Below, one piece after another: positions 36,081 through 49,699 of a stretch of DNA of 64,000 nt (its first letter is position 1; each line of letters starts with the position of its first letter). Source of the stretch: Sclerodactyla briareus. Lineage: Eukaryota; Echinodermata; Holothuroidea; Dendrochirotida; Sclerodactylidae. The DNA is taken from positions 124,001 to 188,000 of the forward strand of contig JAODTK010004777.1 in the NCBI GenBank assembly GCA_026419785.1, read 5' to 3'. The notes under the pieces were generated by a model. It was not told where the DNA came from, searched no databases, and saw only the letters and a list, made by a program, of their open reading frames with translations. Both the position numbers and the translations under genes were made by a program.

Positions 36081-37390
36081 TTAGCTATATCATAGTCAGG
36101 GAAAAAGCGAGCGAGACACCGCCCATATTCTTGTCAGCGGCTAGCAGACACCAGAAATCACACGAAATCGATGAAGTAATTTATGCAACCCGTTCTGGGA
36201 GCCACCTGAATAGTTCTCTATTTTCCATCTCATCACCCTAAATTCTAATGTACAAATGATACACATACAATATAAACATTTTTTTTATTCATACTTTTTC
36301 TGTAGTGATAGCATAGCAGTGTGTAGTTACTACAGCACTTGAGAAATAACAATATTATTATTATTCAATATTCAACAATTCCATAATTAAGCTGGAGTGG
36401 GCAGGAGGATACACCAAACGTTGTCTAACATTTGAGGGAAACAAAAATACCATTTGAAAGATAGGATTCTAAACTGCCTAATCGTAGTTGCATCTAATAG
36501 TGTTTTTTTCGCTGTTTCTTCTCCTTGATGTTTCCATTACAGCACTCCCCGATAGCCACACCACCCGTTAGCAATATTTTCTTTCCAATCCCACCATGAC
36601 ATGCCTAGACCTGTGGTTACTACCTTACCAGCCACATGGCACCTGCCCAGCCCCCTCCCCCCCCCCCCCCCCACCCCCCCCCCCCCCCACCCCCCCCCCC
36701 CCCCCTCGGAAAAGGTCAGTTCGTGGTATTCCACTTGCATTTTGCAATTAGGTCAGAAGGCGAACGCAGTACAACAGATCCGGGGGGGAGCCTTCTGAAG
36801 TGAGGATGTTAAACTTGTCCTAAATTAGCCATTAAACTTGAGATGCCCCATTCTGAACACAGATGATCAAAACTTTAACCCTTTGAACCCGAAAGGCTGG
36901 GTTTCCAGCATCAGGAAAACTAAACGCAACCCTGAAGGCCAGTTTTCCGGCACATGAATGGGTTGAAGTTACACATGCCGAAACAGCACATCAGAACCAA
37001 GTGGATTCAAATCGGGGTTGAAATTGGTGGAACGCTTCAGCATGAATGAAATTCTTTGCAAACATTTGGTATTATATGGTGGGATTCATACAATACATAT
37101 TATTGCCTGTGTGAGGGCCGATTCTTCATAGAAATTCGGTTCAAGGGTTTAGTATGACCAGAAGATTACTGCATGGTTGCTTCCCTGGGAAAGCGGAAAT
37201 GGAAGGAGGGGGGCGGTACTAACAATGTTAGAGCTAACATGGCAGTGCGGTCAGTAAGTCAATAAGTCAGTTACAGTAAGATTAACTGTCTTATGGGAAG
37301 GGACTTTTGTATCGTTTGCCAACCTACTTGCAAACCTCGGGAATGCGCAGTCGTAACTGCGTACTAGCTATGTAATGCAAGTGTGAGTCA
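36081..37390. other. no gene; poly-C block
   Basis: 36655-36706 is almost pure C with only a few A or T interruptions. 36876-36975 starts TAACCCTTTGAACCCG and ends with CATGAATGGGTTGAAGTTA, a weak inverted pair that may be a small MITE remnant. Confidence 0.4.
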
Positions 37391-37392
37391 CA

Positions 37393-37602
37393 TCAACCCA
37401 TGACAAATTCAACCAGTTTCTGGTTATGACTGGGGTAGGGATAATCCTGGGTCAAGAGCTGTGATGCGTATTCAGTGTTCATGCTGTTGGTATGCAAATT
37501 ATCGCCCTCTCGATGAAATGCCGGTAACACATGAACGAGAACATGCAACGATCCATGAGCGATATTTATATCTAATGTAAATGTTGACCAGCTCACAGCC
37601 AT
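37393..37602 (-). other. unrecognised 69-codon ATG frame
   Basis: A minus-strand frame beginning MAVSWSTFTLDINIAHGSLH and ending LVEFVMG before a stop. Its composition is protein-like, but there is no recognised motif or partner exon. It could be a terminal exon or chance. Confidence 0.2.
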
Positions 37603-40027
37603 GAGAAGAAAAATCTACACTATCAGTAGTGGATGTGGCACGAGTTGCTGTTCAGCGCGGACTGCTCCAATTTTATAGTGACTTTATCGTCATCATCCAG
37701 TGTGAACAGGGCCAGATACAGTGTCATTTAATATGGAACGACAATACAGGGACCACATACCATTACAAGAGGACCTTGAACACCGGAGGAGAGTTGTGCA
37801 CAGTCTGAGTACCTTTTTTTTTTATGAATACTCGACGAGCAAGGATCGAAACTTGTTAAGCCCAACAAGGAGCAGACTGGATACTGCACGTGTGTGACAG
37901 CTGCTAAGCTCACCAGATTATGGAATAAGGACAGCCCTTGCGGTACCTAAAATGTGGGGGTGGGGGTAAGCACACGCAGATGACAACTTTGTTTGTTAGA
38001 ACTTGAATGTGGAGCTTGGGTATCTTCCAGTGCCTCCCTCTTGGCATTGTATCTGATGGTGTTGCCAATCCGGAGTCGGATCCAATCACGAATGGAAAGG
38101 CCAAAGTGGACTGGGGACATTGTATTTGTGGATTCATGTTATATTAAAGGAGCATGGTTACTTTGTGCTCTGTATGAAACCTACCCAGGGTGACACATAT
38201 GAAATACATTCTGCTAACGAAATACAGGGTATCAACAGATCATTTTACGGGACAAATTCTCATTTAACTTAGAAACAAGAACACTCAATTCTTGGTAAAC
38301 CTCCCAAACAAAAACCCAAGTTTTAACACCAAGTAACTCCCTCCTGCTCATAATGAACATTTCACGAGAAACTTGTCTGATTCAACAGATTTAGCTTATC
38401 AAAAACGAAGCTTTGACATCACAACAAAGCATCACATGTGGATGACACTCAACATCGAATACACCATATATCAACATCAGCTCAATATCAGAATGTTTTC
38501 CCTGGCACCCTGACATAGAGACATGACCAACGAAATGGTGGAAACATGATAATGCTGTACCTATTACCATAGTGTGTTCATGAAATAGAGCATGTGTGGT
38601 CACACTACCTAAACCTGCGCCTGTTTGCGGGTGCACCTGCTTACTACTATAAGCTGTCATTACAGCCTACTATTACCAATCCCTCTCATGTTTTAATATA
38701 TTATCATCGATTGGTACGGTGTATTATCAGTGGGTTGGTGCTGGTAGGAGGGTGTACTCTCTGCCAGCGGGGTTTTGAAAGTGCCATGGTACCCCAGGGA
38801 CCTCTAACGTCATACCATCTGATTGTCCTGCAAATGTCAATTAGCTACAGTCCCTGCATTCAGTTATTAACGCCTACATTGAAAAGATATCGCTGAACAA
38901 CAATAATACGGGAACACTTTGCACTACCCCAGAATATTTTTAAGTTCCATTCAGCCTTTGAAATATCCGGGAAACGAAGTAATCAATGATATTAAAATGA
39001 ATGCCATCTTTCGATACCTCATCTACAAGAACTCCAAAATTACAGTATTCAATCATTTCTATTCTTTGGAGAAATCGCACACAAATCTTCAGAAAGGCAG
39101 CTGGACGCAACAAATGTATAGGTTTCTGGCAACGGGTACCTATTCCACGAAATTACCATTTTTGACCTAATACTATTGTTTCAACGAATTTTTTTATTTT
39201 TTTATCAGCCAAATTAGGTCAATACGATAGATTACTAAAGCATGGGTAGTTCCATAGCTGGAAAGGAGGGCATGAAATAAGACGAATGAAACTCTAATAA
39301 CAAAAAGCAACATAAGACTAGATTTTGCATCAGAATGGAAACTCCACACAGTAGGTGATGAAAATGGTCCAGCACCCTACATGGGGGGGGGGTAGCAATC
39401 TATATTGGGGGGGGGGGCTTTCTGCAGACAACATGTGGGAATTATAGCTTTTAGCCATATCTTGCATGTCCTATATTTTGTGAAGTAAAGACCAGATCAA
39501 CCAGCAATATTTTCTTTTACTAACGGTATCGCCCCAGAAACAAGCACCCAACTCCCCCCCCCCCCTCAAGGCAATTTCTTTTTTGAAAGACTTCCCCCCC
39601 CCCCCCCTCAAGGCAATTTTTTTTTTAAAGATGGGGTATATGGACACACATCCCTCAGAGCACAGAAGAAACCAACAGAAAGTTATTACACAACATTGTT
39701 TTGAGGTAGCTACAGGTTCCAGACTGCTCAACTAAGGCTGCCTAAAAAAAAGAAAAAGTTTTTACATCTCCCCTTTACCACCTACCCACTATTACTAAAC
39801 AATACATTACCAGTTGATCATAAGCCCCCCCCCCCCAGCCTCCCCCCCCCCCAACCACCTGACCTTGTAAGCACACAGCTACAACACCTAGCGGTATGAC
39901 CATATTTTTTAATTGGGGCTAGTTCACTGAAGGAGGCAGGCAATGACCTAATTCCATAACCTTGCACCAGTAGGTGTGGGTTGAACTCTCTGGATCGATT
40001 TAGACTCTAGGTTTCGATAAATGTTTT
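37603..40027. other. no gene; C/G runs and a small duplication
   Basis: Runs of G at 39385-39393 and 39408-39418 and several C runs lie between 39550 and 39850. A 46-bp unit containing TCAAGGCAATTTCTTTTTT is duplicated in tandem at about 39553-39622. No exon is supported. Confidence 0.45.
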
Positions 40028-40286
40028 GTTGGACCCCCAGACAATAATGATAACGTCAATTTCTTATATAGCCCTTTACCAACTGAAGTCTCAAGCGCTT
40101 TACCCAACATACCCCGATCATAGGAACCAGTCACGCAACTCCGACAATCCCGGAGAGTAAATAGCGGCAGCTAATCAGCGCCAGAATTGTGTTCTGATAC
40201 CTCACGGTCCCCATTTGTACACTCTGGGTTCAAAGCTCGACCCTTAAGCCAATTAGGCCACCACGCTCCACAACAGTGATTGCTGG
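40028..40286 (-). mobile_element. tRNA-derived SINE
   Basis: On the minus strand from about 40280 it starts GAGCGTGGTGGCCTAATTGG, an RNA polymerase III A-box context. It continues GTCGAGCTTTGAACCCAGAG and has a middle region with GGTATGTTGGGTAAAGCGCT. It ends TTGGTAAAGGGCTATATAAG and then an AT-rich tail. The A-box-type head with an AAAGCGCTTGAGAC...GGGCTATATAAG tail is the layout of a SINE family widespread in marine animals (established knowledge, recalled). Base differences from the consensus indicate an old copy. Confidence 0.72.
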
Positions 40287-40479
40287 CATAGGGAAAGGAA
40301 TGGACCATCTCCCTTTTTTGTTTGTTAATCCTCATTCATGTAAATCGGTGCAGTGTTTCAACTGTTTTTAGGCCTCAATTCTACCACACACAAGGTCCAA
40401 TCACAGCTTTCTCACAAATTTTTACACCAGTAGGCACAGAACACAGGGGTTTGGGGGAGGGGAAATTGGGGGTGTATAG

Positions 40480-40500
40480 CCCCCCCCCCCCCCCCCCCCC
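40480..40500. repeat. poly-C run (21 C)
   Basis: One of the longest uninterrupted C runs in the window. Confidence 0.95.
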
Positions 40501-41129
40501 TCTCACCAGTTCTTTTTTTGGAAATCATTTATGGCAGCCAATATTGAGAAGTCCCACTAGGGACACACAGTAAAATGGTGTGTCTACCAAAAACAGCGAT
40601 AGGTGTGTCATGTGGTAGTATGGCCGAAACAAGATAGCCAATGATCAGGGGTAATTTTGCGAATCGCTCAAAATGTCTTCGAGTGATGAAGTGCTGTGTG
40701 GAAGCCCGGATCTTTCATCACTTGCCAGGCAGTTATTATATTATTATTATTATTATTGTGGCATTACTGCAGTGTAGAAGAGAGGGGCAATACAATGCGG
40801 ACGGCAAAGGAAGCCAGCGTTATGGAATCACTTCAGCTTTGGGCCAACAGGTAGCAGTTCCAGGGATTTATTGGCGTTTTTAGCAAATGTGGAAACTATG
40901 TTCAATATTGGTGTGCAAAAGATGGAACAGCGGCAGTGATAGGAAACCTTGCACCAAGTACCAAATCATGATGGTATGTTCAAGTGTCTAGGCCACACCA
41001 TTCTAAATTGTATACCTTGGCATATAATATGAACTGACTATTACCAACACAGGGTATAAAATAATCCATTAGACATTATTTGCCGACACATCAGACTCTT
41101 GCCAGGTTGTGAAATGATTTATTAAATTT

Positions 41130-42780
41130 ATCAACACATCTCACAAATGTGTTGCTTTTCCCCCTTTGGAGCTTGCAAACAGAAACCTGGTCCTGTTACA
41201 AATCACTATTTTTGCATCAATTGACAAGCCATGTAAGCCCTTGTGATGGTATACTTACAATGTGTGCCATCATGGATATCAGCCAAACCGGCAGGATACA
41301 GAGTTTTAACCACAACAAGTTAGTTTGTACTTTGCAATGATACTGAGTTGAACTTTTGGAAAATTATAGAAGCGGGTATTGCCCTGTGCTGAAAGGATAT
41401 CTGTTCAGCCTTGAAGCAAACCAGAACCTTATCAGCACCTCTTTGTGATGCTTACAATGTCCGTGATCACTCCAGCTCGAGGCCAAATCAGGAAGAAACA
41501 GTAGAAACATTTGCTGACGCTAAGTGCATCTAGACAATGCTACCGCGCTGTGACAGCAGCTCTTATGATGGAATGTTAACAGGGGTTTTAAAATCGATCT
41601 AAGTTAAGGTAAGGGCAGTAATATGTCACAATGACACTACTCCACATTAGAATTATGTTGTACTGATATTATTTCACAACGCTTAATGCTCACAGGTGCG
41701 TTATCATGCCTTCAGCTCAAGCCCGGGGCAGGAATGGGTTTGTTGATGGGTGTGTGTTCACAGGCTGACTATCTATCAAGGCAAAACCAGGCGGATTGCA
41801 GGCAACAGGTTTGTAATATTCCATTTACCCAGCAGGTTCGAGTCTTGTGGACTTTTGTGCAGTATGAGTATGGATAGACACGGCAATTTCTTGCCTCTCT
41901 CTCCCTGGAATAATGTCTTGGCTTTTTACTGAGCAGCATGTCAGATTCTGCCAGAGAGAACATTTTGTTGCATGCTGTCACTGTGCATTGGCAATGAGCA
42001 GTTTATGTGATGTTATACGCTTACAATGTTGGGGTCAACCTAGGAGCTGCTGACAACAAGTATCTCTACTGTCACTTGAAGCTACCCTTGCCATTGACAA
42101 ATGTATTGGTCAGCAGCTTGTGGTGTTATATTCACATGAGGTGGCGTCACTTCCAGACCCAACCAGGAGCAGGGCACGTAGCAGTAGGAGCTCTTAGAGA
42201 CTAGATGGCAGGGTGATATGAATGGACCATATGTAGGTTTTCGTTGTACTTGTCTGTTTTAGTGTTAGATAATGCACCATTAGCCTTCAATGAGTGACCT
42301 AGAGAGAAGGGAATGGAGAAACCCTAAATTTGGTGGCCGCAGCAAACAGCTGCTGGTACCTTGCACTGGTGCTAATGCAGGTTGCGCATTCAATGCCAAT
42401 CTCCATGTGGCTTGCTATCACATCAAGCTCCAGTTGGCAGTAGCAACTACCATCACTATAGTTTCAGGGCACTATGATGGTGGGATAGTGAGAACCATCT
42501 ACCACTAATACAAACCCAATGCCTCTGGTGTCGTAATGCTCCCTGTAATAATGTACCATCACTTGAGCTTGATTGAAGCCAAGCTGCCACTTTTAGCAGG
42601 TAGAGGGAGCCGCTCTTACTAGGTGCTGCTGAACCACAACTGTGACATCATGCTCACACGAAGTGCCACCACCTCAGCCTAGGGCCAAACCAGGAGAGGT
42701 TGCAGACTTGGGAATCACAGAGCCTTGTGTGCCATCACTTCAGTCCCAAGTCATGCCCCCCACTCACCCTCCCCATTTGC
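41130..42780. repeat. degenerate repeat with a recurring ~70-bp core
   Basis: A core of the form GTGATG.T..TGCTCACA..GTGCCATCACTTCAGCTC.AGGCCAAACCAGGA recurs, diverged, near 41250, 41450, 41690, 42130 and 42660, about 200-500 bp apart. Sequence between cores is poorly alignable by eye. The several 60-80 codon frames here seem to be by-products. Confidence 0.5.
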
Positions 42781-45339
42781 ACTGACATTACATACAGACA
42801 CAATAACAACAACAGTCAAGTATGTTGCAGAACCTGTTTGACCTGTCAGATTTGCCACAGACCTACATCTCAGTGAGCAGGAAGATTTCTGTCCATTATC
42901 AGAAGTGTAAGGAGTCAGTCATTTGACAAAAAAACACTACTAACATTTCTGGTCGCACCAAGTGCAACCCCAGAATCAGAGACATAATAGCCTAAATTGC
43001 AGGCTTGAACCACAAGATTGAAAACAGGATGAGCACATGATATAGAGGTTTTCTATTTCATAAATATTTATTCATTCATTCCATTAGGCTCACTGATTGC
43101 TTAGCCAGTGAAAAATTCATTATTTGAAACCTGTGTTGAAAGGCTCCCAAAAATGGTCTATTCGTGGATTATACAGTATTTCTTTAGTTGTGTTTGCTTT
43201 GTTAGTTACTGGAGAGTAGCACCAGACCACCTTGAGGGCACATGACTTGAAGAAATTGTTCAGAAATTGAGAGGATTTGAGTAGATTTTAGATAAGGATT
43301 GAAGGAGTTTCGTGAAATGTATATAGTATTCAAAGAGCTCCCGACCCTTTCCCAAAGACTGCAACTTTTCATAATGAAGACTGGTGTTGTGTGAAAGGTT
43401 CATTCCATAGAGTTAATCATGTGACAGTGGGAAGAAAGACCAACTACAGAATCATCAGTACCATCTACTGACAAACGAGGAATTCTTCACATAACGGTGG
43501 ATTATTTTTATCTGCACACCCATACATTCCCACCCTTGCAAAAACGATTTCCTTGTGCCTTGAAGCAGTAAGGAAACTGGATCGAGAGCAAGAGGGGAAA
43601 CCTTCCTGTAACCAACCAAGGACTTATTAGGTTATAGGCCTATTGTGTCACATACATTACCCTACCAGATAGAACAATTCATGCTTCTCTCTCCACAACA
43701 CAATAGCACAAGTTTTGTTAGAGGACAGCCAACCCCTACCTATCCCTAGAGCCTAAAGACATTTTGTGGGCAGTCAAGTCTGTGTGGAGGTTTAGTGACA
43801 ACCATATACCTGGCCTCACAACCTTGGGAGGTCACTACAACCCCACTCCACCCCCCCGCCTTGTCCTCATTCGAGATAACACTTAAAAACCACTCCTACA
43901 ATCAAATCTGAAAAATTTAGCAACAAACCCTCCTCCCACACAAATTCCGGATAGGAATATGTCCATAGGTTCTGGTGACAACCCTACTAACAACAAGAAA
44001 CATTGTAAAACTCTACAAATGAATTTATTCAACTATTTCAGGATCGCCTACAGTTCCCGATGCAGAACCACAGTCAATGATTGCAATAAAATCTTATTTT
44101 AGGCAATTCAATTTTTTCCACAAAACTCACTTTCCTGCCAAAAAGGGTCATGAGAAAGCTGTTTAAAATATATTTTTTTGTGTCAGGGAACCTGACAAGC
44201 TGAGCCGTAGTATCACCGCCAGCGAAAAGATCTTCGGACGATGCAGGAGTCCACCAATGTCGATCTGTCACAGCGTAACGCTCGACGTCCACACCTTAAG
44301 GGTGACATCAAGGCTGATCACGCAACAACCATTTTCTTCCGGGAGTTGAAAACTTCGCATACGATTATAAGCCAACAGCGAGGGACCAGTCTGCGGCTTG
44401 TACAGGCGGGGCTCATCACGTGCTCCATCGAGCAGTGATTTGGTTGTTCCCTATGTGCCCTCTGCCACTATTTCATCGTGTTTTCCACTGGAAAAATGAA
44501 TGACAAAAACCATGGAGCGACTCAAGAAGGAACATATCCACTAAAATAGTGATGTTGAATAGAGGAGAATTAGAGAATAGAGTGTGCAATAAATATTTTC
44601 CAATGAATTGGGCCATCAGAAATTGAAATGATCCATTGTTTTTTCAAATTGGTATCCTCCTGAATGACGTGATGTAAATGCTAGTGAGTTGTCCAATAAA
44701 ACCATACAACCCAACATGAGGTTGTAGGACTGGACCTGGCTTGGACAGTGTAATCCTCCCGTTTCTGGATTGCAGTAGTTTCTAATTCGCTATCCCTCAG
44801 CATGACGCTAAGACCTGTGCGTATGTACACAGGACTGTGTATTTCCAGCTTGCCGTTAAACTCCACCTATGAGTAATGTTGGGGGGGCACTCATTATAGG
44901 TATGTAAACGCATATGTCCAAACCTTCATACAAAGTTCCCTGACAATTGTCCCTGGATATTAGGGGGCCCTATTGTGTAATGTAGCAGGGAATTGTCTAT
45001 GATGTCTCTCATTGCTTTCAGTGAGTCAAGACTTATTTTTATTAAGTGAATTCCATTTGATCACAACCGTAATACAAACCAGTTTTAAAACAGCTTTTGT
45101 GAGTAAAGTTCCCGGACTGTTTGATGAGGTTTGTGATTTCTTTGAACACTAATCAGCACTTTGAATGTGCCCTTGATCAAGGCACCCCACCCAGGTGTTA
45201 GAAATAATGGTAAAAGAGTGGTGACAGTTTAAAACCATATAGGCCAAAAGGCTTGTGGATTCCTTGACTCTTTCTGACAACCTATAGCTAGAACACAGAC
45301 AAATGGGAGATGCACTAGCTCCTTATGGGCAACATATCT
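42781..45339. other. no gene recognised
   Basis: 44140-44440 is somewhat CpG-rich and open on both strands, but no motif or splice pair is convincing. The remainder is plain sequence. Confidence 0.4.
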
Positions 45340-46450
45340 GCTGACAAATTTCCGCATTTATCCCAACAACCAATAGGGTTCCCTAACTCTTGATAGAAAG
45401 CTACACACTGAATTCAAGAACTTTTTTTGTTTTTTTTTCAGACTTTCCACCGATGGTGACCCCCCCCCCCCCCCCTCTGGTTCATGTACTCATTTTTAAA
45501 CACACAATACAAGTATGGTCTCATCCATCCAAGTGAGTTGAGTTATCTGTTTACACGCCAAATTTGGGCAAAATATCCACATTCCACAATTTTCAAATTT
45601 TGGGCCAAAATTCATTCACCACAACCTAAACCAAAAACAATAGGGTTTTCCTGTACTCCCCCCATAAGAAATCTACCAAATTTCAACCTGATCAGAACGG
45701 ACCAACCATTCTTGGACTATGTTTACAAGGTTTCACACTCTGACCCTCTGGGTGACCTCAAACGACCACAAAACAATAGGGTGTTCATGTCTCATCATGG
45801 GAACACACAACCGAGTATGACTTATCCCCAACCAAATGGGTGAGTTATCGTGTCAACAAGCTAAAATTTGCCAAGGTATCAATTTTTCACAATTTCCTTT
45901 CCATTTCCCATTCTCAAAAATCTGACTTCCCGAGTTACACCGCAAACAATAGGGTTCCTGTACTCCTCATACAGAAACTGCAACCGATTTCAAACTGATC
46001 GGAGACCAGGCATTCTGGATTAATTTTGTTCACAAGTTCCTCAGACTGTGACCTCGTCTGACCTCAGATGACCTTTGACCTGACCGCCAAAACAATAGGG
46101 ATCATGTACTCTATGGGAACCCATAAACCAAGTATGAACTTTATCCATCTAAGTGGGGTTAGTAATCGTGTTCACGAGCCTAAGGTTGCCAAATTATATC
46201 AATTTCTCACAATTCCCAATTTTCCCCCAACTCTGAGACCCCCATTTACAACCAAGAACAATAGGGTTCTTATCCTCATAAGAAAAGCTGCACACCAAAC
46301 TTCAAAACCTTATCGACCAGGCTTCTGGACTTTTTGTGTTAACAAGATTCAAACTTCGACTCAGACTGACCTTAAACTGACCCCAAAAACAACAAAAGAT
46401 CAGGATAACCCTGCTCATGATTCATCATAGATTCTTCTGACTTTGTCAAG
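45340..46450. repeat. long-period array 3 (about 310 bp, about 3.5 copies)
   Basis: Two half-units alternate. Type A is AACAATAGGGTTCCTGTACT at about 45372, 45638, 45945 and 46257. Type B is AACAATAGGGATCATGTACT at about 45773 and 46090, with a weaker copy at 46389. Same-type spacing is about 300-317 bp. Shared phrases are CACCAAATTTCAAACCTGAT and GTTCACAAGG. A run of 16 C interrupts at 45460-45475. A perfect DR1 (two AGGTCA half-sites 1 bp apart, minus orientation) lies at 46069-46081. Confidence 0.85.
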
Positions 46451-48855
46451 AAATAACACGAACCCGTTAATGACTGCGTTTATGAGGAGATCTCTTAAAA
46501 CCCCCCCCCCCCCCTCTGAACTGTTGAGCAGTGACAGTGTTCTCCACTACGGGTTTTGCGCGGGCGGCCGCTCGGACAAAAAATTGAAAAAATGGTCACA
46601 AGCGCCCGAACAGAAGGCACCGCCCGGCCAAAAAACTTGACCGCCCGAACCCCCGGACAATAAACAACAAACAGGCACCTGTACGAATGTCACTCATAGC
46701 GATATCATGATAAAAACGTTTCGTTTCTTGCTGCGGTCATTCATCCCTGCATGTGTGTCTTTTCTACAAAAACTACACTCAGAAATAAACTGGACTCCCA
46801 AGTTCCGATTTCCGCCAGAGCTATAAAGTTTATACACAAGAAGCAGAAATAATCCCCGCCTCCACGTGCGTGCGCTCTACACTACACTGCTCGGTCATCA
46901 CGAGTGCATACACCGTATACATAGGTCAATACACATGATCATATAGACCAACACAGTATTCATATTGACCAACACGGTATGCATGTACGGAAATCTGTTA
47001 TGAATTTAGACAGTCGCTTCACATGAGCTCGATTCTCTCCGCGTACAGTCCAATGGGACTTTGTAGGGACATAATAGTCGGCCGAATCTCGGAACATGGA
47101 TCGGGGATCGCGATTTGTTGTAAATTCAGCCTGTTATTTGACCGTAGGCCTACATACAACTCCGTCAATCAATGGACTTATTTACTGAATAATGGGAGCA
47201 GACTTGTAATTGACAGCTTTAGCAATGGTTTTATCACATTTAAACAACTTTGAGGTTGTGATTTGCTCGGGTATATTTATGTAATCGTTAAGTAGCCGCA
47301 TGCAGTTTTCAAGTGGGCTTGTGTACAAGGCTAATTGTATGAGTGGAATGATGGTTCATGTGGGAGTTTGTTCAATTAACGGAAAAGGGAGAGGGGGCTA
47401 CGTGCCGGAAAACATGGTAGCAAACTACAAAACATTGTTTGTTCAGCAACAGCCTACACATCTTTACGCGATCGTGGTCGGTCAATTTTGAGCAGTAATT
47501 GTCCAGTGAGGCGCCTAAGGTTTTGCATAATCTGTATGTTATGATCGGAACTGTTTGAGTGGCCCCAATTTACCAATACCGATTCGATCATGCTATTAAT
47601 TAGGCCAATCGGATTACCGAAACCGCTGATCGGTTGATTGAAATTGAACACTTAAATTGAGTCTCTAAATTTTCCCAAATGTGTTAAGAGAAAAAAAATC
47701 ATTGAAAAAGGAAGGATTCAAAAAAAAAAACGGCAGATATCTGAGACTTGAATGTCCGCTGGTCTGTCACTCGCGGCTAGGCTCTGATTTATATGGAGAA
47801 ATGGGAGAAGAACACATGGAAGCAGTTAATGACACCAGAAGGTCAAGCGCCCTGATCGGTCAAGTAGCCAGCATTGGTTGGGACATTTGTTAAAATCACT
47901 AGAATCGGATGCCAAGGGTTCGAGTCGCGTAAAACCAATTTGAATCAACAATTCAATACTCAGCTGTTAAATAAAATCGCGCCGATCTGGTAGGCCTGCT
48001 ATTGGAACTGCTCTAGGACTGTGATCGAAATATATTTTTTATTATTTAAATTTACAACGGTTTGCATGTATACTGTAAATCCAAAAAGTTCAATGACGCT
48101 TTAGTTGGTGTACGTCCGGCGTATGAGAAACTCATGAAAGGTGGAGGTGCATCAATTCAGAAGGATTGCTGAACGGGAGGGTGGAGCGGGGGGGGGAGGG
48201 GTGGGTTAGGGTGGGGAAGGTTCATGGGTTGGCAGAGTGGGGGTATAGTGGGATCCGGAGCAGGGACCGATGTTTCACATCGCTTCTGATGCTACCTCAG
48301 CTTTGTAGCTTCACTTCACGAATAGAAAATTTGGATATGGCTACCATCTCCATCAGAATATGGGAAGGAATAAAGCATCACAGTTTCTGCTGGCAGCCTG
48401 CTGACAGTTTCGTTCAACTTTTTTTGCCGGCAATTTTGAAGATTTTTTTTTTTCACTCTGCTATCGTTGGAAAATTGAAAAACACTGCATGTAAAAGGGA
48501 GTTTCTGGGAGCGGGATGATCATGAAAGCAAATATGACACCAAATATTACACCATTTGGCATCTAGCCCACTTTTGAGGTCTAAAATTTTCCCAAAGGGG
48601 AGGGGGACAAACCCCCCTTAGGGACCACTCCCCCAGGGCGGCAATCACCACCCGGAAAAAAAATTTGACTGTGGAGAAAACTGCAGTGAGAATGTATGCT
48701 TAGAATTGGGAAAAAAAAGCTTATGCAGGCCCCGGAAAGTGAGCGATGGTTTACGGCACAGCCAGAAATTATCAAATAAACGGACCTGACGCTCACGAGG
48801 AGAGTGCTTGAGGGTGTTGTGTGGTAGTTCTTCACTGATCAACCTTTATGATGTT
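46451..48855. other. no gene recognised
   Basis: A run of 14 C at 46501-46514 and a GC-rich patch at 46548-46660 with repeated GCCCGAAC/CGGGCGG words. A CpG-richer stretch at 46850-47150 contains a 76-codon plus-strand ATG frame (47023-47250) without recognisable motifs. A G-rich patch lies at 48175-48245. Confidence 0.4.
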
Positions 48856-48938
48856 GTTAGAGGACCTGACGTTCCGGCAGACCTCCCACCATTTTTCTCG
48901 TTTGGTCGGGCCCCATCGAATGTGATCGTGGAGGTCTG

Positions 48939-49210
48939 TTGGACCACACTGAGGGCCAGCCTCTGGGCCCCCAGCTGTCCGACAGGATGCTATCCGTGGA
49001 GGACAGTCTTGGTGGAGGAGAGGGAGTAGTTATAGTCTGTATCAGCTGGGGCAGTGGAATGACCTTCAGGGACTGCGGAGGAAGAGAGAAAGTATTCGGA
49101 AAGGTTGACAAACATTCAACAATTTTCACAAATGCGATTTTCCCAGTTTTTACCACAGTACAGTTGTCAGGGAAATGCATGAAAATCGGGGTTGTTTCTG
49201 TACCATCAGG
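48939..49210 (+). CDS. candidate exon with strong donor, unrecognised
   Basis: Open from 48939 to a consensus donor (CATCAGG|GTAAGTGAGT). Possible acceptors are GGGCCAG (about 48959) or GGGCCCCCAG (about 48974). The peptide includes GPQLSDRMLSVEDSLGGGEG and ends CMKIGVVSVPS. The minus strand is also open here for 107 codons (48857-49180), rich in Pro/Ser, so the coding strand is uncertain. No family is recognised. Confidence 0.25.
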
Positions 49211-49699
49211 GTAAGTGAGTAAAAGAATTTCGAATTGACAGCCTTATCAAGAAAGTGATCACGAATTTTGGAATAATACCAAACATGAGGTAGTACGAAC
49301 CCCCCAAGTGTGTGATTTGTGAAAACTGTTCAGAAAGGCATGATTTTTTGGTTTGTTTGAAATGGCAGTAATGTGTCATTTTATTGCAATTTGAAGTTAC
49401 AAAGTTCAATTCACTCTATTCATATCAAACAAAGTTAAGTTATTACTAAGTGAATAAGAACACATTTGAGAAGCTATTAAAAAATAATAACATCAAACAA
49501 ATTTTCAGGACCCAAATTATGTCAAGATAGCATGAATAAAAAACTGCAGTTTCAGTTTTCCCCAACAAAAAAATGCCTTCCCAAAAATGGAGGCTGGCTA
49601 ATAGCAATGAGGACCAGATCCAATGAAAAACTACCGCACCAGTAGTGTTGTAGCTCAAACCTACAAATGTTACCAAGACAGACAGACAATTATGTGTTA

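Noticed and set aside
41149-42508. Cluster of 60-72 codon plus-strand frames
   Set aside because: They overlie the degenerate repeat and have no motif or splice support.
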